Source: Saccopteryx bilineata (Eukaryota > Chordata > Mammalia > Chiroptera > Emballonuridae). From it: a DNA stretch of 64,000 bases. Within the stretch, counting starts at the first letter, position 1; each line of letters begins with the position of its first letter. This document shows positions 56,014-64,000 of this stretch, one piece after another. Position numbers and translations under genes: made by a program. The notes under the pieces are model-generated. The model did no database searches, was not told where the DNA came from, and was given only the letters and a program-made list of their open reading frames with translations. The stretch lies in contig NC_089490.1 in NCBI RefSeq assembly GCF_036850765.1, positions 293,428,982-293,492,981 of the forward strand, written 5' to 3'.

Positions 56014-57298
56014 ACCACAAAAGGTGGAAAGATTTGAGAGCTGATATACTGTCATCATAGGGGAAGGGGAGTGTAGTCAATTTCGGACAGAGTAAATCAT
56101 TTTTAGGAAAGACAAATGGGCATTGGGGAGAATACATGAGAAGTATAATAATTTGTGACAAAGTTTGCCCAGGTGTGGTGTTAACTCTTGGTCTCCTCTC
56201 CTGTGATAAGTCCATCTTTCCCAGTTGATGAAACTCCTAGAGAGGACTGACGATAATTCAGTCCCTTTGGAGGATCTGTCTGTAGGCAGATAGGGGGAGG
56301 TCAGAGAAAGCCTTTCCCTGCGTTTTCTGTTTTTCAAGTATCCTCATTTAAAAAAATCTATATACAAAAGTGGCATATTTAGGGGTGGTCTGTCTTAAAC
56401 TCTTTCACCCATTAACACATGTACCTTGTTACATGTATTTTTTTGTCACTTATTTCTAAAATTTCTTTTAAAATTTTACGTCATTGTTTTCCATGGACAC
56501 TGCTCACTCTAGTCTCTAGTCACCAGTAGTGTTAATCTTGCTTTCCGGCTTCATTACTGTGTAATACTTTCTTATCTCACTTGTAAGACTTAGTACTGGA
56601 TTCACATATCTATGTCCCAACTTGCCAGCCTCCAAGCGCATGGCTGAGTCTGAATTATCAAGGACTTGTAGGGAAAATATTATTCTTATCATACCTAAAT
56701 TAGGCTTAAATTTATAATAATCTGGCCCTCAATGCATGCATATAACTGCAGTTGTGGTGTACATGCTGTTTTTGAAGTAGGTAGAATTGCATGCAAATAA
56801 AAACCTGTCATTTTAAGGATTACTGTATGATTATGTTTAACATTACATTTGAGATGCAACTAGAACCTATTTCATTTTGTAAAGTCATACTTAGAATATC
56901 AATCATTTAATCCAACCACTGTTAAAATACAATAGATGGAAATATAAACATAAAATGTATGTCTTTTGAAACAACCTAAAAATATTTTCTTTGACATCTC
57001 CTACTCTAGAGCCTTATCCCAGGGTCAAACATAACATTTTTATTTCATTTTTAAAGACTCAGTAAGTATAAGCACATACTTGAGTTCATTTTGTGTTACA
57101 CAGATGTGATATGTCACAAGAGATTATTAGTGATTAGAAACCATATTAGGTTGACATAAAGATGATGTTTTTCTTTAGTAGAACGGCATGGCAAAACTGA
57201 AGAATTTGTATGTCAGAACTTCCTAGCTATTCTATTTCAGAATGACAGAATCAGCTTGGATTTGTATATTTTTACAAACATTGACAATTTTATAAGCT
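56014..57298. other. Intergenic sequence; nothing recognised
   Basis: Frames at 55985-56337 on minus are short and without domains. The rest is AT-rich unique sequence. Confidence 0.45.
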
Positions 57299-57492
57299 AA
57301 GCCCAGGCTGGTAGCTCAGCTGGTTACTGTTTGTGCCAGTTTACCCCAGGTTGCAGGGTTTATGCCAGTCAGCGCACATACAAGAGTCGACCAATGATGG
57401 CATGATTAAGTGGAACAACAAAGCAATGTTTCTCTCCCCATCTCTTTCTCTGTCCCTTTCTCTTTTTTAAAAAATTAACAAATAAAGATAAA
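57299..57492 (+). mobile_element. Older tRNA-derived bat SINE (VES-like)
   Basis: Begins AAGCCCAGGCTGGTAGCTCA with box A TAGCTCAGCTGGTTACTG, then GACCAATGATGGCATG and a CT tract followed by an A-rich tail. Same type as 49144 and more decayed. Confidence 0.8.
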
Positions 57493-58017
57493 TACAAAAA
57501 GAAAATGTTATAGGCTAGTTCACAGTCCCACTCAATGCCCAGTCTGTTCTTATCTTACATAAGCTAAATGTGAGAACAAAAGGAACAAAATGTTACTAGG
57601 GCTTCATAAAATATCATTGGGCAAGTGACATATACCACCCTGCTTTCAATATGTAAAAATAAATTCATTGACTTATCCTTCATAAGGTTGGACACATGAT
57701 AGAGCAATACACAGAAAAGATGAGCTATTTTCCTTTGCAATGACTGGATTTTACTGTAAGAAAAAGAGCATTTGAGAAAAATTTACTACTTAGTGCAAAT
57801 TTGGGGCTCTATTAAGCATCATAGCTGAATCAGTAAAGATGCAGATTAATGAGCTTGTAGTTAAGCTAGTTAGTTTTCAGGATCTAGAAAGGCCAGAAGA
57901 AATTTCTTGACACAATCAAATGCTTGTAGCTGAGATGGAACATCTGAAGTCAGAGGAAGGGAGGCATCATCAAGACTGTGAGAACAAAGACTAACCAAGG
58001 AGTTAGTTTAGGTAGAT

Positions 58018-58131
58018 TGATCTCCCTCTCTCTTTCTTTCTGTTTCTCTCCCTCCCTCTCTCTCTCTCTCTCTCTCTTTCTCACTCTCTCTCTCTGTCTC
58101 TGTCTCTCTGTCACACACACACACACACACT
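58018..58131. repeat. (CT)n/(CA)n compound microsatellite
   Basis: A pyrimidine CT-rich run from 58018 to about 58110 passes into a pure (CA)n run at 58111-58131. Confidence 0.95.
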
Positions 58132-58811
58132 ATATGGAAAACAATTAAAGCAAATGAGGAAGATTTAGAATATAGCAAAATTCTGGAGTTCTGTTTTATT
58201 AAAGGGAGTAATAATATGTGTATTTGAATTTAGTAGGTAATTATACAAAACTATGCCCCATGGCCATTTAAGTTTTCTTTTTTTTCTGCCAGTAATTTTA
58301 TAAGGGAGGAAACCAATTAAATTGTATTTTCATATCTCTTTCTCACACATACACATATAAACAAAACCAAAACAAAAATGATTAACAATAATAAAAGTGA
58401 TATGCAAAAATAACAAGAACAGTCCAAAAGAGCACCTTATGCTAATATAACAATCTGAAAAAATTCAACTAATTTACAACCAAAATTTATTTATTACTTA
58501 TCTTATATGTCCATTTTGCAATAGCACATAAGGGCCCATCTCAACACATATTTTTATAATTTCAGAAAGAAAGAAAAGAGATTATTTGTAAACCACTCGC
58601 CATTTCTTAAATCCTCAGTCTGTAAAAAAATATCTTTCCCATTCTTATTCCACTAAATAAAGAAATTCAAATAGCAAAATCTAAATTCAACAGGAAAATA
58701 TTGTATAATATCCTCCTGCATGGACAAGTAGCAAGGAGAGGTCACAAAGATGAAAGCTAATATAATCTGCAATACTCAGAGTACATCAAGATATTAAGAA
58801 TGTATTATTGA

Positions 58812-59206
58812 GGCCCTGGCCGGTTGGCTCAGCGGTAGAGCGTCGGCCTGGCGTGCGGGGCACCCGGGTTCGATTCCCGGCCAGGGCACATAGGAGAAGC
58901 GCCCATTTGCTTCTCCACACCCCCCCTCCTCTCTGTCTCTCTCTTCCCCTCCCGCAGCCAAGGCTCCATTGGAGCAAAGATGGCCCGGGCGCTGGGGATG
59001 GCTCCTTGGCCTCTGCCCCAGGCGCTAGAGTGGCTCTGGTCGCGGCAGAGCGACGCCCCGGAGGGGCAGAGCATCAGCCCCTGGTGGGCCGAGCGTCGCC
59101 CCTGGTGGGCGTGCCGGGTGGATCCCGGTCGGGCGCATGCGGAAGTCTGACTGTCTCTCCCCGTTTCCAGCTTCAGAAAAATACAAAAAAAAAAAAGAAT
59201 AAAAAA
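58812..59206 (+). mobile_element. tRNA-derived bat SINE (long type), near-consensus
   Basis: Full-length copy. Box A TGGCTCAGCGG is at 58825-58835 and box B GGTTCGATTCC at 58867-58877, both intact, so RNA polymerase III could in principle recognise it. Two CCCCTGGTGGGC units (59078-59110) precede GTGCCGGGTGGATCCCGGTC. The tail is CAGAAAAATAC plus A-rich sequence. Flanks AAGAATGTATTATTGA (58796-58811) and AAGAATGTGTTATTGA (59207-59222). Low divergence, so recent. Confidence 0.96.
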
Positions 59207-59222
59207 AAGAATGTGTTATTGA

Positions 59223-60894
59223 ACTTAGAGATTTACAGACCAAAATCACTTATAAAAATTATAAATAACACAGTGAATACATTATTTAATCTAATTAAAG
59301 TAACAATAATTTATTTTTTATAAACAATTGAATTATTGACTTTATTTATTATCAACTATCACTAAACTAAAAATGTTTAATTTGGTCTAACAACACAAAT
59401 CCATATTGACAGCCACAATTTTTGAAGTTTATCGGCCCATATTGATGATTGTTGGAGTGAATCATATTGGTTACTTATATAGTACCCCTAAGGCTTGAAC
59501 TAGAATATCTGTGCCTAGGATTTAGAAGGAATATTAATCTATAATTTTATTGTAATATGACTGTCAGGTGTTGGTATTATGTACATACAGCCTCAAAACA
59601 AGTTGGAAAAGGTTCTGTTCTTTCTTTTCTGAAAGCAGTTGGATAACATTTTTTTTTTCTTTTAGGTTTATAGAGGTAAAGAAATTCAGTATAGGTGACA
59701 GACATCCTAAAAGATGAATTAACTAAGTTTTTAAATAAACTTTACTAATTAAAGTTTGATCTTGCAGGCCATTTTGTTGATTAGTGGAAATTTGGTCCCA
59801 TCCAACATGGTCACGGGGACCTTGGGTCCATGCTGATAGGCCTTGAAGTGTGTGTGTGTGGGGGAAATGCACATCAGAGCCAAAGATCAGAGCCAAAGAC
59901 ATTTTATCACCCAGGTTCTTGGTGATTTAGCTCCCAACCTCACGACAATACCAATGGAATCAAATTATCACCAAAACTGTTCACAGAATGAAGGAAAAGC
60001 CAATAATCAGATTGATATATACTTGTGATCAATCACTCAACTTCAGAGTAATACTTCAGAGTTTCATGAGAAGGAAAAACAAAAATAAATTTGATAACCA
60101 AGATTCCTCATGAATTACTAAAAAAAGTACATCCAAAAGAAGTGTTTATATTTTGTATTGAATCAAGGACAGATGTTCATGGATGTTTTGGGATAGGACC
60201 AAATATCTCCATGGCCATTTGGACAGTACTAAATATCTTGCAATGTTATTTACCTCTTTCTTATATTTCAATATATATTTATTAAAGGGTATTAAGTCTA
60301 AACCCTTAGGACACACTGGTAAATAAGTATGGGTATATTCACCAATATTATCCTCACATTATTCACACTACACACACCAGACCATAGCCTTATAAATACA
60401 CAAAATAAACATTTGTACATACTCAATCATGTGTGGGTCAAATGGACAAGAAAATGTTAATTAAATGATTTACTAAGAAAGAGAATATGATTAATAATTT
60501 TTATTATCTAATTTAAGCTGCAATATAACTTCTAATAGTAGTTCTATTGTATTATTCTCTTTTTAGATATTCTTTTCACTAATTATTATATCTTTTATTA
60601 GTATATCTTTTTCTGAGATACAAAACCACCAGTTTTATAATCTCTGTTTTAGTTTTCATTTAGAATTACTTTTGTATTACTTTTCCTTGACATTTATGTC
60701 CAATTTACTGACCTGGTCATGTTAGGTAATCTGTCTTGAAACTTTATTATTACTAGTATTAAGTCCCAAGGTAATCTTAAATGTTCAGCAATGTGATTCA
60801 CTGAGTTCTTATAATAACAACTTTTGCCTTATATATAAAAGCCAACAGAATCTTTGTGGGAACATGCTCAATGAATTGACTAAATATAATGTAA
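59223..60894. other. AT-rich intergenic sequence; nothing firmly recognised
   Basis: The part at about 59750-60290 has two short frames (59843-60028 and 60091-60285) without recognisable domains. A 13-base duplicate ATCAGAGCCAAAG occurs near 59873. I call no gene. Confidence 0.4.
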
Positions 60895-61362
60895 TATTTC
60901 CTTTGGGGAATCAGGCACACATTTCTCAACTATGCATATTACTAAGTGAAAGAAGCCCATTTGAAGTAGCTATATGGTATATGATTCCAACTTTATGATA
61001 TTCTGTAAAAAAGAAAATACATGGAGATAATAAAAAAGATTAACAATGTTTAAGAATTGTGGAAATGAGGAAGGATAAATAAGGCCAGTGAAAATACTCT
61101 TTATTTTACCATAATGATGAATACATATCATTATAAACTCATAGAAGTACAACAGCAAGAGTGAACTATAATATAAACTTTGGATGATTATCATGTGTCA
61201 AGACAAGTTCATTAGTTGAAACAAATGTTCCATTCTGGTGATGAATATTGATAATGTGGGTGGCAATGCATGTATGGTGGCAGGAGAACATAGAAAATCT
61301 GTGTACCTTCCTGTCAATATTGCTATAAACAAACACAGCACTAAAAAAATAAAGTCTTATAA
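60895..61362 (+). mobile_element. Old L1 3' end
   Basis: Matches the order of an older L1 3' region: ACTAAGTGAAAGAAGCCCAT, ATGGTATATGATTCCAACTT, ACCATAATGATGAATACATA, AAGAGTGAACTATAATATAA, AACAAATGTTCCATTCTGGT and a terminal AAAAAAATAAAGTCTTATAA. Confidence 0.8.
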
Positions 61363-62621
61363 GAAAATGAGAAATATTCATTTTAAGAGGTAAAAGAAAA
61401 AAATTTAAAAACTCCAACAAAAACAAAGTAAACCCAAACAATGTAGGAGGAAATAAATAAAATAGATCTAAAAATAGTAAAATAGAAACAAACATATAAT
61501 AGTGAAAATTTTAAAATAACATAAAGAAAGGAAGTTAGTAATGGGAAAAAAATAAGGCGCTCAGAAATGTACATGATTTGAATACAAGAGAAGTGGGAGG
61601 ACTTTAATTGTGAATGAAGTACCAGAAAAATAGTACATTGATATTATGGCTAAGATTTTCCAGAATTGGGAAAGGTATTTGTTTTCATTTTGCAAATTGC
61701 ACTGAGTCACAAGCAGGATAAATTTACAAGGAAACAAGCAAACAAACAACAAGAAAAGACAGGGAAAAAAAACCCAGAGCTATTGGATTTTTTTAAAGTA
61801 TTACTTCTTACACTGACTGGCTTCATTCTAGTTTTATTTTCTTTCATGTTGAATATCTAAAGAGGAAAAGTATTAGTAACATACTCACATTTCATTTAAA
61901 TGTATTTAATCTACCTTTACTATTATTGACAATATACTTGGGTATGGAATTTTAGCATTACAATTATTTTCTTTAAGACTTAAAATAAATTATTTCATTG
62001 TATTTTAGTTTCTATTAATGTGTGTGAAATGTTGCTGTCAGTATAACTGTCATTTAATTGTATGGCATCTGTCTATTCTCTGTAGATCCTTGCCAGATGT
62101 TGTGAAAAATTTAAAGATAAAATTTAATACAAAAGAAAATGATACTTGAATATAACAGTGGGATGCAAGAAATAATAATAGAAAAAATAATGACAAAATA
62201 TTGCTAAATCTTCATTAATATCAATAGAAAATTGCAATAACTGTTTATATATTTTTAAATGTGTATGAATTAAATATCAAAAATAATACATTAAAAGATT
62301 AGGAAATGAGACAAGGGAAGTTTTTTTCTAAAATTGTGGCATGGTGAAGAATATAAAGATATGAGTTAACATTAAACATAAAAGGATACCTAAATTTGAG
62401 TTTAAAAAACTCAAATCATAAATATGGTACTTAGAAATTTAATCTGTAAATATAACTCAAATTTTCCTGTGAGAACATATGCATATTAACAACTATTTGA
62501 CAAGAAATATTAGAAAAATGAAATGTATGTGTCTATATCTTAATATATATATATATATATATATGGACACACACATATAGTGAGATACCATTTTATTGTA
62601 CAAATTTGTCAAAAAAAAATA
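61363..62621. other. AT-rich intergenic sequence with a short (AT)n run
   Basis: (TA)n lies at about 62542-62563. Several minus-strand frames are phenylalanine/leucine-rich products of A-rich DNA and are not genes. Confidence 0.45.
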
Positions 62622-63577
62622 AGAATGAACCTTGGCACTACTGACATCTTGGGCTGGGTATTCTTAGTTTTGGGACCTGCCCTGTGTATTATAGGATTTT
62701 CATTAGTATCCACAAACCCAACACACTAAATGTCAGTGATATCCCTCACATTGTGACAATCAGAAATCTCCATATAATTATGCCTATTATTTAAAAAAAA
62801 ACCATGAGTGTTAGGATGTGAAAAAATTGGAATACTTACGCATTGCTTACGGGACGTAAAATGGTTCATCCACTTTGAAAGAACAATATGGTACTTCTTA
62901 AAAACTAAGCATAGGATTATCATATGATCCAGAAATTCCAATTTTGAATATGTACCTCAAAGGATTGAAAGTATGAACTTACACAGATATTGAAATGCCA
63001 ATATTCATAAGAACATCATTAACTATAGACAAAAAGCGGAAACAACCCAAGTCTATTAACAAATAAACAAATAAACAAAATGTAGTACATTCACACAAAC
63101 GAATATCATTTGACCTTAATAAGGAAGAAGATTCTGATATATGTTACATCTTGAAAGCACCTGAACACATTATGTTAACTGAAATAAGTCAGCAACTAGA
63201 GGACAATTGCAGTTTGAGTCTATGTATATGATGTACTTAGTGTGGTTAAATTCTTGGAGACAGAGAGTGGAATGGCGGTTTTCAGCAGCTGGGGAAAGGG
63301 GGGAATACAGAGTTATTGTTTAATAGGCATAGGGTTTTATAGGTTTTAGTTCAGAAAGATGAAAATTTTTGGATATGGATGGTGATAGCAGTTGAATGAT
63401 AATATGAGTATTCTTAACACCACAGAACTGTACATCTAAAATGGTTAAGATGGTAAAATTTGTTTCATATATATTGTCGGAATTAAAAAAAAATTCTTCT
63501 AGGAACTGCACTACAATCAGAAGTCCAGACATTGCCAATACCCAAGGGGCATGACTGTCCTCCTTTGAGAACCACTG
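62622..63577 (+). mobile_element. MER5A-type hAT element, split by an L1
   Basis: The left part (62622-62771) reads CTTGGCACTACTGACATCTT, GGGCTGGGTATTCTTAG and ATTGTGACAATCAGAAATCT. The right part (63513-63577) reads CCAGACATTGCCAATACCCA and ends TTTGAGAACCACTG, the MER5A terminal repeat. The two halves join logically across the inserted L1. Confidence 0.82.
62772..63512 (+). mobile_element. L1 3' end inserted in MER5A
   Basis: Sense-oriented L1 end: GAGTGTTAGGATGTGAAAAA, CATATGATCCAGAAATTCCA, AACATCATTAACTATAGAC, AACTGAAATAAGTCAGCAAC and a terminal A-run at 63485-63493. The repeat ACAATCAGAAATCTCC / ACAATCAGAAGTCC at 62756-62771 and 63513-63526 is the likely target duplication. Confidence 0.82.
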
Positions 63578-63727
63578 AAGTATGACAATATCAAATACTG
63601 TCAAATATGCAAAAAAAAAGAAACATGCACTAATATTTCAGTTGCAAATTGTTTCAGCTTTTGGACTGAGATTGGATGGTAGTTGATGTAGTTTAAATAT
63701 GCACTATTTTACAAAATATCAATTATA

Positions 63728-63736
<9 letters not shown>

Positions 63737-63775
<39 letters not shown>
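63737..63775. repeat. (TA)n microsatellite
   Basis: About 19 uninterrupted TA units. Confidence 0.95.
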
Positions 63776-63776
<1 letters not shown>

Positions 63777-64000
63777 TAGAGAAGTTCCCACATTTGTTCT
63801 CAAGGAGAGAGTCACAGAAATGTTCTCATCAATGTTGTTTGTATATAAAAAAAATCAATAGTAACAATTTAAATGTTAATCAAGAAAACAGTTCTGAATA
63901 TATCCAAGTGTATTTATGACATGAGATAAACTATATTTCTGAATACAATTGAGAATGCCATGGATAATGGAAATAATAAGCACTCATAACAAACATATGT
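63776..64000. other. AT-rich end of window; nothing recognised
   Basis: No repeat or gene identified up to the right edge. Confidence 0.4.

Noticed and set aside
58825..58877. tRNA gene-like box A and box B
   Set aside because: The sequence is the tRNA-derived head of a SINE with target duplications and lacks a complete cloverleaf as a functional tRNA gene.
59750..60290. Possible processed pseudogene with two short frames
   Set aside because: No recognisable protein motif, no poly(A) tail and no target duplication were found.
62726..62941. 71-codon minus-strand frame
   Set aside because: It spans the junction of MER5A and the inserted L1 and is antisense to both.

Overview
This window looks like a gene-poor, AT-rich stretch of a placental-mammal genome, almost certainly a bat. 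I infer a horseshoe or related rhinolophoid bat because at least 17 tRNA-derived SINEs of types I associate from memory with those bats are scattered through it. I found no protein-coding gene of the host, no convincing exon and no non-coding RNA gene. Every coding signature I can name belongs to a transposable element, and all of those are broken.

Layout. Positions 1-8676 hold two L1 retrotransposons, head to tail on the minus strand. L1-A (1-4119) has a complete 5' end and runs off the left edge. L1-B (4120-8676) is cut within its second reading frame exactly where L1-A begins, so L1-A probably landed inside L1-B. Both have 5' untranslated regions of more than 2 kb, a decayed ORF1, an unusual open frame of about 80 codons between ORF1 and ORF2, and the start of ORF2. 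L1-B also carries a hAT-type insertion and a SINE. From 8677 to about 29.8 kb the sequence is mostly unique AT-rich DNA with a Tc1/mariner-type short element (12383-12926), MIR and L2 remnants, L1 3' ends and SINEs. The 20561-22653 stretch is notably free of repeats.

From about 29.8 to 34.3 kb an ancient plus-strand L1 has been invaded by three SINEs and by a nearly complete mariner transposon (31411-32706), whose transposase frame is broken by one frameshift. From 41.3 to 42.0 kb there is a very old ERVL-type retroviral pol remnant. A 2.4-kb 5'-truncated L1 (43994-46434) follows. Then come two separate L1 copies with inverted 5' parts and matching target duplications (47709-49011 and 52762-53707), the signature of twin priming. 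The right-hand part holds a MaLR solo LTR (54958-55318), a hAT short element with an exact 8-bp target duplication (55375-55721), more SINEs, old L1 3' ends, a MER5A element split by an L1, and microsatellites.

How the parts relate. The SINEs are non-autonomous and presumably used L1 machinery: most have poly(A)-type or simple-repeat tails and direct repeats like those of L1. The nested insertions give relative ages: MER5A, L2, MIR, MLT1, ERVL and the old L1s are oldest, the mariner, hAT elements and most SINEs are younger, and the near-consensus SINEs at 38255 and 58812 look youngest. Family names are from recall of consensus sequences, not from a database search.
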